Of a DNA stretch of 39,057 bases, positions 1-8,835 are shown piece after piece. The stretch lies in IMG/VR virus record IMGVR_UViG_3300035698_018297, positions 1 through 39,057 of that record. The stretch is one strand, 5' to 3'. Made by a program: the position numbers and the translations under genes. The notes under the pieces were generated by a model. It saw nothing but the letters and a program-made list of their open reading frames with translations, did no database searches and was not told the DNA's origin. Numbering within the stretch: position 1 is the first letter of the stretch; each line of letters opens with the position of its first letter. The DNA is from a virus.

Positions 1-315
1 CCCGCTCTCCCGGCGACCGAGCCCGAGCCCGAGCCCGTTGCCGTTCCCGCTGCCAAGCCCGTTCCCGCTGCCAAGCCCGTTCCCGCTGCGGCTGCCCCGG
101 TCGGCGACCCCACCTTCGACCCGGAGAACCTGCCGGTCGAGATGACGACGGCTGCGAAGCTCAAGGACGTCGTGGCGCTCTTCTTCGACGAGGGGATCAC
201 CGATCCCGACCAGATCGCCGCCGAGTGCGCTGTGCTCACGCCGAAGGTGCCCATCCTCCAGCGGTCGCAGCATTTCGAGAAGCGCATCCCCCTGATCTGC
301 CAGCGGCTCAGCTAG
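1..315 (+). CDS. C-terminal part of a Pro/Ala-rich linker protein (partial)
   Basis: The frame is open from the first base to a TAG at 313-315, so the start lies outside the window. The visible part opens with an acidic EPEPEP stretch, then PVPAAK-type repeats (18-bp direct repeats at 55-72 and 73-90), then a compact C-terminal domain of about 65 residues rich in charged and hydrophobic positions. I do not recognise the family. The linker plus small folded tail suggests a multidomain protein with a tethered C-terminal binding module (inference). It lies directly upstream of the DNA polymerase gene but is separated from it by a terminator-like hairpin. Confidence 0.7.
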   Translation, partial: PALPATEPEPEPVAVPAAKPVPAAKPVPAAAAPVGDPTFDPENLPVEMTTAAKLKDVVALFFDEGITDPDQIAAECAVLTPKVPILQRSQHFEKRIPLICQRLS

Positions 316-322
316 TCCTGGC

Positions 323-354
323 GGCAAGGGCGGTCCTACGGGGCCGCCCTTGCC
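323..354 (+). terminator. terminator-like hairpin after the partial gene
   Basis: A perfect 11-bp stem (GGCAAGGGCGG at 323-333 with its complement at 344-354) surrounds a 10-nt loop, starting 8 nt after the stop codon at 313-315. There is no clear T tract, so it may be a weak or factor-assisted terminator, or an mRNA 3'-end stabiliser. Confidence 0.5.
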
Positions 355-382
355 AACCGGGCGCGGCTCCTGTAGGCTGCGC

Positions 383-417
383 CTGCTCGCAAGCGAGCAG
401 CACGATTTTGCGATAAT
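383..417 (+). promoter_or_regulatory. 18-bp palindrome next to a possible -10 box
   Basis: CTGCTCGC (383-390), AA, GCGAGCAG (393-400) is a perfect palindrome, and GATAAT at 412-417 resembles a -10 element just before the polymerase gene. No good -35 is visible. It could be an operator over a weak promoter; with the following TTTT it could alternatively act as a second terminator. Confidence 0.35.
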
Positions 418-429
418 ACGAACTGGATA

Positions 430-3045
430 ATGCCGATGCACCGCGTTCCCCTCTACATGAATCGCCTGTCATTGATTCAGGAGACCGCTCCTGCGTCGAT
501 AACACCCGGCGATTGCTCACTTTGCTCCCGCGCCAACAACTGCCAAATGGTCTGCTCTCCTGCTCGCCTCGAACGCGGCGCATCGGCATCATCTCGCAGT
601 ACTTTGCACGTCGTCACGGGCTCGCCTGACGCCCGCTCAAACCAGCTCGAACGGCCCTACGAAAGCGACGGTGCCCGCTGGCTCCGCAAGTTCATTTCCG
701 CGCGTTGGGCCGGTGACGTCGTGTTCGACTATGCCTTACGCTGTCACAGCACGGGCCGGATCGCCGCGTCCCATTTCGGGCACTGCCGGGCGTTTCTCGC
801 GTCGGTGTTCCAGCAAACGAAACCGTCCGCAGTTCTTCTCATCGGGAACCACGCAGCCAAGGGCTATCTCGGCTACGACCGGGGCGGCTCGTCTCATTGC
901 AATCGGGGCGGGTACCACCTAATCGAGACCGATTGGGGGACCGTGCCTGCGTTCTTCCTGCCCGACCTCAGCTTCGTGAAGGGCAATCGCTTCCGGCGCC
1001 AGCAATTTGAGGAAGACGTCGATTTCGCACTGTCGGGGGTCAAGCTCGCGGCTCCGCCTTACGACGGCTTCGCCCGCGTGCTGGAGCCGACGCTTGCGGA
1101 CGCTGATCTCGTCCACGACTACATGGCCGGCACGGAGTGGGGGGCGTTCGACGTCGAGACCTACGGCGAGATGCACACCGAAGATTTCGGCATCCTGTCG
1201 GTGGCAATGTGCCGGAAGTTTGACGACTCCCCGCTTGTGTGGGACGGGCGCGCTCTGAGAAAAGGAACGCCCACGCGGGAGGCGCTGGAATGGCTGTTAC
1301 AGGAGGGTGGGATTTCAAAAATCGGGCAGAACGTCAAATATGACCAGCAGGCCATGTTCTACGGTCTCGGCGTTGACACTCGCCCGATTATTGGTGACAC
1401 CCGGCTCTGGTACAAGCTGCTCAACGCGGACGGGGACGCCTCTCTGGCCCAGCTCGCTGAGCTGGTCGGCATGGGCGGTCACAAGCAAGAGGCCGAAGCC
1501 TACCTCGTGCCCGAGGTGGCCCGCTTGCGCCGCGAATGGGCGCCGCGAATGGGCGAGCCCGAGTACGCTCATCGGTCGCCCCGCGCTTACGCCTACATCG
1601 CGCTTCCCGACGACGTGATGGCGCGCTACGTCGCCCGTGACGCCCTGACGACGGCCCGGCTCGCCGAGCGGCTGGAGCCGGAGCTGAAGGCCCAGGACGA
1701 CGGCGCGCTCTGGGAGACGTGGGAGCGTACCGTGCGGCCCGCCTCACTGTCGGTCGCCACAGTTGAGAGAAACGGCATTGCGCTCGACCGGCGCGCGGTG
1801 GTGCATCTCTCGACCTATCTGGCCGACAAAAAGGCAGCCGTAGGCGTGCGGCTCGACAAGGCCGGAATCACGAATCCGAACAGTGCGGCGCAGGTCAGCA
1901 CCCTGATCTACACGAAGCTCGGAGCGCCGATTGTGAAGCGCACGGCGACTAAGAAGCCCTCAACGGACGCCAACGTGCTCAAGAAGCTGAGCCCGAAGTT
2001 CCCCATTGTGGCCGACATTCTGGAGTGGCGGCGGCTCGACAAGCTCCGCAGCACATACGCGGCTCCGCTGGTCGGTTGGATTCGAGAGGATGGGCGCGTT
2101 CACCCGTCAATCCTGCTCGACGGGGCCAAATCGGGCCGCACGAGCTGTTGCGACCCTAACCTCCAGAATCAGCCGGTGCGGGGCGGCAAGGACGCCCGGA
2201 TGGTGCGGGATTGCTTCCGCGCTCCGGACGGCCGGCTTCTGCTTCAGGCTGACTATTCGACCCTGGAAGTCCGCGTGGCCGCCATGCTGTCGGGCGATCC
2301 CGTCATGCGCGAGCTTTTGGCGTCAGGCGCAGATTTCCACACGGCCACCGCGATGATGCTGGGGCCGATTATCTGGAAGATGGACCCGGCCGCAGTTGAG
2401 GCGGAAATCCTGGGCGGGGACAAGACCAAGCGCGTCATCTGCAAGACGGTCAACTTCGGGACGCTGTACGGCCAGGGCGCTCCCGCGCTGGCAGCTCAGA
2501 TTGAGGCCATTATCGGGCAGGCGTTCAGTATCGACGCGGCGGAAGCCGCCCAGAAGGCCATTCTGGGCCGCTTCCGTGTGCTCGCCCGGTGGATTCAGAG
2601 CCAGACGGCGTTCGCGCGGCGCAACGGCTTCGTGTGGACCTATTGGAACGGCGAGCTGGCCCGGCGCCGACCGCTGTGGGCCGTCGCCTACTCGGATTTC
2701 ACGCGCAGCGGCACGGCTGAGCGGTCGTCGTACAACACGCCGATTCAAGGCTCTGCGAGTGACTTCTGCCTGATGTCTCTGGTTGCGACTCAGGAGCAGA
2801 TGGCCGACTACGGCATCGACGCCAAGCTCGTGCTCACGGTTCACGATTCGCTCATCTTCGAGGTGCTGGCCCACAGGGGCACAGTGGTTGACGCAGTTCG
2901 TGTCATCCACGAGGTAATGACCGGCTGGCCGAGCGACGGCATCGCCCTTCCGGCAGACTTTGAAGTCGGCAAGTCCTGGGGATCTCTGGTCAAGCTGCCG
3001 GTGGTTGGTGGCGTGATTCAGGATTTTGAAAACGTACCCACCTGA
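430..3045 (+). CDS. polA: family A DNA polymerase with N-terminal UDG-like Fe-S domain
   Basis: This is the replicative DNA polymerase of the phage (871 aa). Residues about 27-200 resemble family 4 uracil-DNA glycosylase: CSLC (C29, C32), then C105-x13-C119 as plausible 4Fe-4S ligands, an LLIGNHAA stretch and a VVTGSPD segment where motif A would lie. The catalytic signatures (GEGPG, HPS) are not conserved, so activity is doubtful. Residues 238-415 are a 3'-5' exonuclease with DVE at 241-243, NVKYD at 301-305 and YVARD near 400-404. The polymerase domain has motif A D608 (DYSTLEVR), motif B R668-K672-F676-Y680 with the spacing of E. coli R754-K758-F762-Y766, and motif C H805-D806. No strong Shine-Dalgarno precedes ATG 430. 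ATG 457 is an alternative that keeps all domains. Confidence 0.93.
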   Translation: MPMHRVPLYMNRLSLIQETAPASITPGDCSLCSRANNCQMVCSPARLERGASASSRSTLHVVTGSPDARSNQLERPYESDGARWLRKFISARWAGDVVFDYALRCHSTGRIAASHFGHCRAFLASVFQQTKPSAVLLIGNHAAKGYLGYDRGGSSHCNRGGYHLIETDWGTVPAFFLPDLSFVKGNRFRRQQFEEDVDFALSGVKLAAPPYDGFARVLEPTLADADLVHDYMAGTEWGAFDVETYGEMHTEDFGILSVAMCRKFDDSPLVWDGRALRKGTPTREALEWLLQEGGISKIGQNVKYDQQAMFYGLGVDTRPIIGDTRLWYKLLNADGDASLAQLAELVGMGGHKQEAEAYLVPEVARLRREWAPRMGEPEYAHRSPRAYAYIALPDDVMARYVARDALTTARLAERLEPELKAQDDGALWETWERTVRPASLSVATVERNGIALDRRAVVHLSTYLADKKAAVGVRLDKAGITNPNSAAQVSTLIYTKLGAPIVKRTATKKPSTDANVLKKLSPKFPIVADILEWRRLDKLRSTYAAPLVGWIREDGRVHPSILLDGAKSGRTSCCDPNLQNQPVRGGKDARMVRDCFRAPDGRLLLQADYSTLEVRVAAMLSGDPVMRELLASGADFHTATAMMLGPIIWKMDPAAVEAEILGGDKTKRVICKTVNFGTLYGQGAPALAAQIEAIIGQAFSIDAAEAAQKAILGRFRVLARWIQSQTAFARRNGFVWTYWNGELARRRPLWAVAYSDFTRSGTAERSSYNTPIQGSASDFCLMSLVATQEQMADYGIDAKLVLTVHDSLIFEVLAHRGTVVDAVRVIHEVMTGWPSDGIALPADFEVGKSWGSLVKLPVVGGVIQDFENVPT

Positions 3046-3057
3046 TCGGAGGAAATG

Positions 3058-3246
3058 ATGGACGCGATCTTCATAGCTGTTTTCCTGGGGTGGAGCGTGC
3101 TTGTGGTCATTGCGGGCGTGATGGTCGGCCTGATTCGCCGTCGCCCGTCGATGGGATTCTTCTTCTCGCTCTTCTTCGGCATCATCGGCGTCCTGATCGT
3201 CGCTGTGCTGCCGACCAAGGCACCTTGGAACGACGACATAGACTGA
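3058..3246 (+). CDS. small two-helix membrane protein
   Basis: This 62-aa protein has a hydrophobic N-terminal segment (about residues 3-24), an RRR turn, and a second hydrophobic segment (about 31-52), ending in an acidic tail. That suggests an inner-membrane hairpin. Two ATGs stand in tandem at 3055 and 3058. The GGAGG at 3048-3052 is only 2 nt from the first but 5 nt from the second, so 3058 is preferred. It sits 12 nt after the polymerase stop and 14 nt before the UvsY-like gene, inside the replication operon. A holin-like or membrane-anchoring role is possible; nothing in the sequence decides it. Confidence 0.7.
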   Translation: MDAIFIAVFLGWSVLVVIAGVMVGLIRRRPSMGFFFSLFFGIIGVLIVAVLPTKAPWNDDID

Positions 3247-3260
3247 CGGAGGAAACGAAA

Positions 3261-3686
3261 ATGGCGCGCGAGACCATGTACCCGACTGACCCGGAAGTCC
3301 GCGAGGCCCTGACCACGGACCCGGATGATTTGAACCGAGAGCTGGCCGACATCGCGCCCGTGCTCGTGTTCTGGTACGGCCAGTGGGCCGTGGCGAAGGC
3401 TGACGCCCGCCGCGCCCGCAAGGCTCGGAATCTCGTCAAAGCGCAGGAGCACGAGCGGCTGCGCGTGGAGCTGACGGCGAAGGGGAAGACGACCGAGGCG
3501 AGCATCGCCAACCACGTCGTCCTTTCGGAAGAGATGATCGATGCAGAAGAGGATCTGACGCTCGCGGAGCTGCGGGCGCAGGACATGCAGGGCACTGTGA
3601 TCGCCTTGCAGCTCAAGGGCGAGACGTTGCGCTCGATGGGCGCCAACAATCGCAGTGAGCTGGACAACTTGCAGGCGACCACGTAG
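3261..3686 (+). CDS. UvsY-like recombination mediator candidate
   Basis: A 141-aa, almost entirely helical protein with a good GGAGGA site 7 nt upstream of ATG 3261. T4 UvsY is 137 aa and loads UvsX onto gp32-coated ssDNA. The resemblance seen here is one of length, helix pattern and composition: an aromatic LVFWYGQW stretch (residues 35-42), a basic helix (46-62), a KGKTTEASIAN loop (74-84) and two further amphipathic helices. The strongest argument is position, immediately upstream of a gp32-like protein and a RecA. I infer a mediator role from this context. A structural prediction compared with UvsY would test it. Otherwise it is a hypothetical coiled-coil protein. Confidence 0.5.
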   Translation: MARETMYPTDPEVREALTTDPDDLNRELADIAPVLVFWYGQWAVAKADARRARKARNLVKAQEHERLRVELTAKGKTTEASIANHVVLSEEMIDAEEDLTLAELRAQDMQGTVIALQLKGETLRSMGANNRSELDNLQATT

Positions 3687-3737
3687 TCGCCGAAACACGA
3701 CCGCACGATTTCGCGGTTCAGGAAAAGGAAGAGAGAA

Positions 3738-4628
3738 ATGGCTGACGAGAACGAGGGAATGGTGGTCTACGAAGAGTGGTCCCCCGAGGCGATGGCGGAG
3801 CAGGCGGGCCGTGTCGGGCGCGAGGCCGGCGGCGAGTTCATGAAGCTCCGCGCGGGCGACAACTATCTGCGCTTCCTGCCCTTGCAGGCAGGTTCGGGCC
3901 GCAAAACGCCGTTCGTGGACGTGTGGCAGCACTACGTCGGCGACGTTCCGGGTCGGGACAAGCCGCTCGTGTTCGTGTGCCCGGCGCGCACGAACCGGGA
4001 GCCCTGCCCGCTGTGCGACCGGATCGCCGAGCTGGAAAAGAGCCGGGACGCCGACGACCGCGAGCTTGCGAAGGATCTGAAGCCGTCGCTGCGCGTGTTC
4101 GCCAACGTGATCGACCTCGACAACCCCGACGCGGGGCCGCAGGTTCTCCCCTTCGGCAAGTCGATTTTCGACCAGCTCATGGCGATTGCCCGGAATCCGC
4201 GTGCGGGCGGCAACTTCACGCACCCCGAGCGTGGATTCCCCATCATCATCGAGAAGACCGGCGAGAAGATGGGCACGCGCTACAAGGTCGTGGCCGCGCT
4301 CGGCGAAGGTGGTGGCCCGGCCCCGCTGGACGACATGGAGTGGATTCTCGACCAGTCCGATCTCGCCACCGTGGCGCGCGATGCGACTGACGAGGATATG
4401 TCCTTGTCGCTGGCGACCACGAACGCGGCGGCGGCTCCGGCGACTGCGTTGCCGACCGGCGCTCGTCCGCGTCTCGGCGGTGGTGCGGCGACCGGACGCA
4501 CGCAGGCGGCGGTCCCGAACCAGGGCGCTCGTCCCGCCCGTTCCGCTCAGGCGGCGGCCCCGGCGGCGAGGCCCTACGCTCCGCGCACGAAGGCGCAGGA
4601 TCAGCTCGACAGCGGCGAAGAATACTAG
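3738..4628 (+). CDS. T4 gp32-like single-stranded DNA-binding protein
   Basis: This 296-aa protein probably coats ssDNA at the replication fork and in recombination. It has the zinc-binding pattern of T4 gp32: H65, C81, C90, C93 here against H64, C77, C87, C90 in T4. The pattern sits after an LRFLPLQ-type beta strand, as in the gp32 OB-fold core. The C-terminal 75 residues are a low-complexity Ala/Pro/Arg/Gln linker ending in DSGEEY, a short acidic tip that would serve as the protein-interaction tail. ATG 3738 follows a GGAAGAGAG ribosome site. It lies between the UvsY-like gene and recA, the order expected of a recombination-dependent replication module. Confidence 0.85.
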   Translation: MADENEGMVVYEEWSPEAMAEQAGRVGREAGGEFMKLRAGDNYLRFLPLQAGSGRKTPFVDVWQHYVGDVPGRDKPLVFVCPARTNREPCPLCDRIAELEKSRDADDRELAKDLKPSLRVFANVIDLDNPDAGPQVLPFGKSIFDQLMAIARNPRAGGNFTHPERGFPIIIEKTGEKMGTRYKVVAALGEGGGPAPLDDMEWILDQSDLATVARDATDEDMSLSLATTNAAAAPATALPTGARPRLGGGAATGRTQAAVPNQGARPARSAQAAAPAARPYAPRTKAQDQLDSGEEY

Positions 4629-4643
4629 CCGGAGGGAATCGAG

Positions 4644-5627
4644 ATGGCCGGCAAGAAATCTAAGCCTAGCGGTCTTCTCGATTCGCTCCGCAAGGAATAC
4701 GGCGACGGCGTTGTCTGGCAGGGAGCCCGTGGGATTGGCAAGGACGTATCTGTCATTCCCACGGGCTCCATCGGACTGGACAAGGCGCTGGGCGTCGGCG
4801 GGTATCCTCGCGGGCGAATCGTGGAAATCTTCGGCCCCGAATCGTCGGGGAAGACAACGCTGGCGCTGCACGCTATCGCTGAGGCGCAGAAGCTCGGCGA
4901 CACGGCAGCGTTCATTGACGCAGAGCACGCGCTGGACATGGACTATGCGCGAGTGCTCGGAGTTGACACTGATAAACTCATCCTCGCGCAGCCTGACTTC
5001 GGTGAGCAGGGCCTTCAGCTCGTGGAGTCGATGGCGAAGTCGGGTGAGGTGAAAATCGTCGTCGTCGATTCTGTGGCGGCGCTTGTGCCCAAGGCGGAGC
5101 TGGAGGGCGAGATTGGCGCCCACCACCCTGGCGCTCAGGCGCGCATGATGTCCCAGACCCTACGCAAGCTGACGATGATACTCGGAAAGACCGACACGCT
5201 TGTCGTCTTTCTCAATCAGCTTCGCATGAAAATCGGGGTCATGTTCGGGAGCCCCGAGACCACGACAGGCGGAAACGCTCTGAAGTTCTACGCGAGCGCC
5301 CGCCTGGACGTTCGCCGGATTGCGGCGCTGAAGCGTGACGAGACGTTCTACGGCAACCGAACGCGCGTCAAGGTGGTGAAAAACAAGCTGGCTCCGCCTT
5401 TCCAAGAGGTTGAGCTTGACTTGGAGTGGGGGCTCGGCTTCCCGCGAGAGCCGCAGTTGTTCGACATCGCGCTGGAGCTGGAGATCATCACGAAATCCGG
5501 CTCGTGGTACTCCATCGGCAGCGACCGGCTTCCGCAGGGGCGCGTGGGCGCCATCCAGCACATTCGCGAGAATGCGGGCGTGGCTGAGCTTCTGGAAGAC
5601 GCGATTCGCGACCAAATGGAAATCTGA
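4644..5627 (+). CDS. recA: RecA-type recombinase
   Basis: This 327-aa strand-exchange ATPase is the bacterial RecA type rather than the divergent T4 UvsX type. Visible motifs are the Walker A GPESSGKT (residues 64-71), the FIDAEHALD segment with the catalytic glutamate, [14 protein letters not shown] (Walker B and beyond), the MSQTLRKLT helix, and loop L2 [19 protein letters not shown]. The C-terminal domain is shorter than in E. coli (about 350 aa). Start ATG 4644 follows CCGGAGGG. It pairs with the gp32-like protein upstream and the SbcCD-like nuclease downstream. It could be a host-derived gene or an old phage lineage of RecA. Confidence 0.95.
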   Translation: MAGKKSKPSGLLDSLRKEYGDGVVWQGARGIGKDVSVIPTGSIGLDKALGVGGYPRGRIVEIFGPESSGKTTLALHAIAEAQKLGDTAAFIDAEHALDMDYARVLGVDTDKLILAQPDFGEQGLQLVESMAKSGEVKIVVVDSVAALVPKAELEGEIGAHHPGAQARMMSQTLRKLTMILGKTDTLVVFLNQLRMKIGVMFGSPETTTGGNALKFYASARLDVRRIAALKRDETFYGNRTRVKVVKNKLAPPFQEVELDLEWGLGFPREPQLFDIALELEIITKSGSWYSIGSDRLPQGRVGAIQHIRENAGVAELLEDAIRDQMEI

Positions 5628-5663
5628 AATCCGGCCGGGCCGATCCGGCTGCGGAGGTGAAAA

Positions 5664-6122
5664 ATGACGTGGGCGCTCATGCTGTGCTTGCTCGCCACGG
5701 CGGATTTGCCGACCGGGAAAGCCGTTCGGGCTCTGCCGGTCTGCGAGTCACTGGTTGGGGCGGCGCAGGAAGCCAATCTCGACCCTGTGCTGGTCGTGTC
5801 TATCGCGATGGAGGAGTCGAAAATGGAGCCGGGCGCGCGTAGCTCTTGCGGGGCGCGCGGCCTCCTCCAGCCGATCCCAAAATGGCACTGCCCAGACGGG
5901 AAGGCGGAAGGATGCGATTTCCGGGTGGCTGGCTTCGATGCGATACGGGCGTGGCAGCGGCGCTTTGGCGACGAATTTCTCTGTCACTTCAATTCTGGGA
6001 ATGACTGTAACGGCACGTCGAGGGCCTATGCGCGGCGTGTGAGACGGCGGGCGCTGTCCTGGCAGGCGCGGCTTGGCACGGCCTTTGCGCTGGTGAGCCC
6101 ACCCAACGGAGGCCCCCGATGA
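5664..6122 (+). CDS. exported lytic transglycosylase (SLT fold)
   Basis: A 152-aa protein with a short hydrophobic N-terminus (residues 1-13, probable signal) and the SLT pattern: catalytic glutamate E51 in MEESKM, then GARGLLQ at residues 63-69, and a FNSGND..RAYARRV segment (109-125) matching the family's YN.G....YA..V element. These enzymes cleave the MurNAc-GlcNAc bond of peptidoglycan. Six cysteines in the mature part (27, 62, 76, 84, 107, 115) suggest disulfides and therefore periplasmic folding. GCGGAGG precedes ATG 5664. Its stop overlaps the SbcD start (ATGA). An endolysin or cell-wall entry role fits. Its place within the recombination operon is unusual. Confidence 0.8.
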   Translation: MTWALMLCLLATADLPTGKAVRALPVCESLVGAAQEANLDPVLVVSIAMEESKMEPGARSSCGARGLLQPIPKWHCPDGKAEGCDFRVAGFDAIRAWQRRFGDEFLCHFNSGNDCNGTSRAYARRVRRRALSWQARLGTAFALVSPPNGGPR

Positions 6123-7195
6123 TCGCACTATTCGCTGACGCGCACGTCGGCAACCACAAGCTCCACGGTGGGGACTCGCACGCAGGCGTGAACCGCCGTG
6201 CGGAAATGGCAATCCGCGCAGTGGCGGCTGCGGCCACGAGGGCGAAAGAGCGCGGCTGCACTGCGCTCGTGAGCCTGGGCGACCTGTTCGACACGTCCGA
6301 AACGTCTCCCCAGTTGATAGCAGCTACGATGCGAGCGTTCCGCAAGGGGCCGTTCAAGACGATTCTGTTGCCGGGCAACCACGAGAAGAAGTCGGACACC
6401 CCCGGCGACCATTCGCTGTGCATCTTCGGCGAAGGCTGGACGGCCTACCATGTGCCCGAGAAGGCGTCGATGCACCAAGAGGCCGGCGGGACGCCGTTGC
6501 TGTTCGTGCCGTTCCAGACGGGGCGCGCGTCGGAGTGGTTGCCCGAGGCGGTGGACAAGGCCATGCGGAAGGTCCGCGCTGTGAACCCCTTGCTCTGTGC
6601 TCACGTCGGGATCGAAGACGATCTGACTGAGCCGTGGATGCGCGGGCACCACGACGCGGTTTCAGCCGACACTCTGGCGGCTCTGGTCGAAGACTACGAC
6701 CTTGCCGGCGTGGTCGCCGGGCACTGGCACCAGCGGCGTGTCTGGACGGCCGCCGACAACCGGCCGATTGAGCAGGTTGGCGCGCTCGTGCCGGTGAGCT
6801 GGAAAGATCCGGGGCTGGAGGGCTATGGGACGCTGCTTTTCTGGGATGGCACCACCCTGATCCGCGAGGAAGTCGCTGGCCCACGCTTCATCGAAGTGCG
6901 GAAGTTCGACGAGTTCGATGCAGTCGCCGGCCAGGACAACGTGTTCGTGCGTTTCGTGGTCCCTGCGAGTCAGGTTGAGTTGACACGAACCCGAGTCGAG
7001 AGCGCGAGCCCCATGTGCCACGCCGAAGTGCTGGCCGACAAGGGCTCGACCGAAAAGCACGCACGTTCGGCGGCCGTGGCGGCGCTACAGGCGGCTGACT
7101 CCGGCGAAGCCCTGGCGGCCTACGTTAGCAAGATGGAATTGCCCGAAGGGGTGGCCCCCGGCGTCGTGCTGGAGAAAGTGAGGTCGTACCTATGA
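6119..7195 (+). CDS. sbcD: SbcD/gp47-like Mre11-family nuclease subunit
   Basis: A 358-aa calcineurin-type phosphoesterase. All five metal-binding motifs are visible in order: DAHVG near residues 7-11, GDLFD near 54-58, GNHE near 82-85, a single CAHVG histidine near 160, and GHWHQ near 199-203. With SbcC it forms the Mn2+-dependent end-processing nuclease that resects DNA ends, homologous to T4 gp47. The length matches gp47 (339 aa). ATG 6119 overlaps the transglycosylase stop and its own TGA overlaps the SbcC ATG, so the pair is translationally coupled. Confidence 0.93.
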   Translation: MIALFADAHVGNHKLHGGDSHAGVNRRAEMAIRAVAAAATRAKERGCTALVSLGDLFDTSETSPQLIAATMRAFRKGPFKTILLPGNHEKKSDTPGDHSLCIFGEGWTAYHVPEKASMHQEAGGTPLLFVPFQTGRASEWLPEAVDKAMRKVRAVNPLLCAHVGIEDDLTEPWMRGHHDAVSADTLAALVEDYDLAGVVAGHWHQRRVWTAADNRPIEQVGALVPVSWKDPGLEGYGTLLFWDGTTLIREEVAGPRFIEVRKFDEFDAVAGQDNVFVRFVVPASQVELTRTRVESASPMCHAEVLADKGSTEKHARSAAVAALQAADSGEALAAYVSKMELPEGVAPGVVLEKVRSYL

Positions 7196-8817
7196 ACGTC
7201 CGAGAACTGAGGCTACGGAACTTCATGGTCCACGATGATACGACCGTCGAGCTGCCCGAGACCGGGCTCGTGAGCGTCACGGGCGCAAACGGCTCTGGGA
7301 AGTCGTCGTTTGTCGAGGGCGTGTCCTGGGGCGCGTGGGGGAAGACGCTGCGCGGCACGACGCCCGTTGTCACCGGCCATGAGGCGTTGGTCGAGCTTGT
7401 GACAGACGAGGTGGAAGTCACGCGCAAGGCGAAGTCCCGGTCCACGCTGAGCTGGCTCCGGCCCGGTGGCGAGGCGACCCCGTGGGAGACGGCCACGAAG
7501 GCGCGCGAGGGGCTGGAGGCGGTGATCGGGACGTGGGACGTGTGGCGCCGCACGAGCGTATTCTCTTCGTCGGACGCTGCCCACCTTTCGCGGGCGTCGG
7601 ACGGCGACCGGAAGAAGTTTCTGGAGCGCGTGCTGGGGCTGGAGCGGTATGACGTGGCCTACAAGGCGTGCCGCGCGGACATGAACGCTACGACGGCGCG
7701 CTCGACGGCGCTGGCGGCGAAGGCGGCGGTTCTGAATGAGCGCCTGCTCGGCGTCCTGGCCCGGCTGGAAGACACGAAGGCTGTCAGAGCTGAGTTGACA
7801 CAAAATCCGGAATCCGAGCCCGGTGATCTCAGCCTCGCGGACACGCAGACCTACTTGAGCGATCTGGAGGTGGAAAAGCGGGAGAACCGCGCGGCTGAGT
7901 CGGCGCTCGTGGCCGACGACGCCACCTTACGGGCGAACGTGCAGCACACGCGCGCTGCGAGTCAGGCGATTGCGGACAAATCGACGTGCCCGACGTGCCG
8001 GCAGCCTGTGCCGGACGAGCTGGTCGAAGAGCTGCAAGCTGAGATGCAGGCGGCAGCGGCGGCCCTGTTCGCGCTTCAGCACGACCATGCGGCCACGACG
8101 CGGGCGCTACAGGACGCGCGGACAGCGATTGAGGCGGAGATTCAGGAGACGCGCGCAGTGCTGAGCCGGCTCGCAGGGGCTCAGGTCGCTCAGGAGCGCA
8201 ATGCGGGCGCTGAGGCGCGTGCTGCGGATCTGTGTGACGAGCTTTTGGAGCAGGCGGGCGCAGTCGAGGACGATCTCGACGAGTTGACGGCAACCATGCG
8301 CGAAGTCGAGGCCGACGTCGAAATCGTCACGGCCGCAGCGACCGTCCTGGGGCTCAAAGGCTTCCGGGCGCAAGTCGTGGCGCAGACGCTCGCGGGGCTG
8401 ACTACGGCCGCCAACGCCGTGTTGCAGCATCTCAGCGGTTCGCAGGACATGCGGATCGCGCTCCGCCCGTACACCGACCGCGCCAGTGGCGTCGTGGACG
8501 AGGCGATCTCACTGGCGGTCGAGGGCGCAGGTGGCGGGCACGGCTACGGGGCTGCGTCCGGCGGTGAGCGGCGGCGGATTGACGTGGCCCTGCTTCTCGC
8601 AGTCGCCCAGATGGTCGCCGGCTCTGGTACGCTCTGGTTCGACGAGCCCTTCGATTCGCTGGACGCCGAGGGCTGCACTCGTGTCGGCCAGTTGCTCGGC
8701 CGGATGGCGGAAGATAGGTGCATCGTAGTTATCTCTCACTCGCCGGACCTTCTGTCGGCGCTGCCGACAACGATGGGGATACGGGTCGGGGAAGGTGGCG
8801 CAGAAACCGTTTTTTGA
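7192..8817 (+). CDS. sbcC: SbcC/gp46-like Rad50-family ATPase subunit
   Basis: A 541-aa SMC-type ATPase, close to T4 gp46 (560 aa) and much shorter than bacterial SbcC. Walker A is GANGSGKS (residues 31-38). The zinc hook CPTC lies at 266-269 between two coiled-coil arms. The ABC signature SGGERRR is near 456 and Walker B with D-loop LWFDEPFDSLD near 481-491. It dimerises through the zinc hook and drives the SbcD nuclease. The last codons and TGA overlap a copy of the dispersed junction element (8810-8835). The AGTTGACAC 9-mer occurs inside the gene at 7793 using the rare codons TTG ACA. Confidence 0.95.
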   Translation: MNVRELRLRNFMVHDDTTVELPETGLVSVTGANGSGKSSFVEGVSWGAWGKTLRGTTPVVTGHEALVELVTDEVEVTRKAKSRSTLSWLRPGGEATPWETATKAREGLEAVIGTWDVWRRTSVFSSSDAAHLSRASDGDRKKFLERVLGLERYDVAYKACRADMNATTARSTALAAKAAVLNERLLGVLARLEDTKAVRAELTQNPESEPGDLSLADTQTYLSDLEVEKRENRAAESALVADDATLRANVQHTRAASQAIADKSTCPTCRQPVPDELVEELQAEMQAAAAALFALQHDHAATTRALQDARTAIEAEIQETRAVLSRLAGAQVAQERNAGAEARAADLCDELLEQAGAVEDDLDELTATMREVEADVEIVTAAATVLGLKGFRAQVVAQTLAGLTTAANAVLQHLSGSQDMRIALRPYTDRASGVVDEAISLAVEGAGGGHGYGAASGGERRRIDVALLLAVAQMVAGSGTLWFDEPFDSLDAEGCTRVGQLLGRMAEDRCIVVISHSPDLLSALPTTMGIRVGEGGAETVF

Positions 8818-8835
8818 AATCGCTCCCCCCTGATC
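8810..8835 (-). repeat. dispersed GATC-ATTTCAAAAAA junction element
   Basis: Read on the minus strand this is GATCAGGGGGGAGC followed by GATTTCAAAAAA. It matches copies at 28605-28630 and, more loosely, 28533-28558 and 10212-10237. A 19-nt core recurs inside a coding region at 19746-19764. The element covers the end of sbcC and precedes the promoter at 8910. Confidence 0.6.

Noticed and set aside
3018-5126. Long open frame of 702 codons on the minus strand
   Set aside because: It lies entirely opposite the UvsY-like, gp32-like and recA genes, is Arg/Leu-rich and has no domain; long antisense frames are normal in GC-rich coding DNA.
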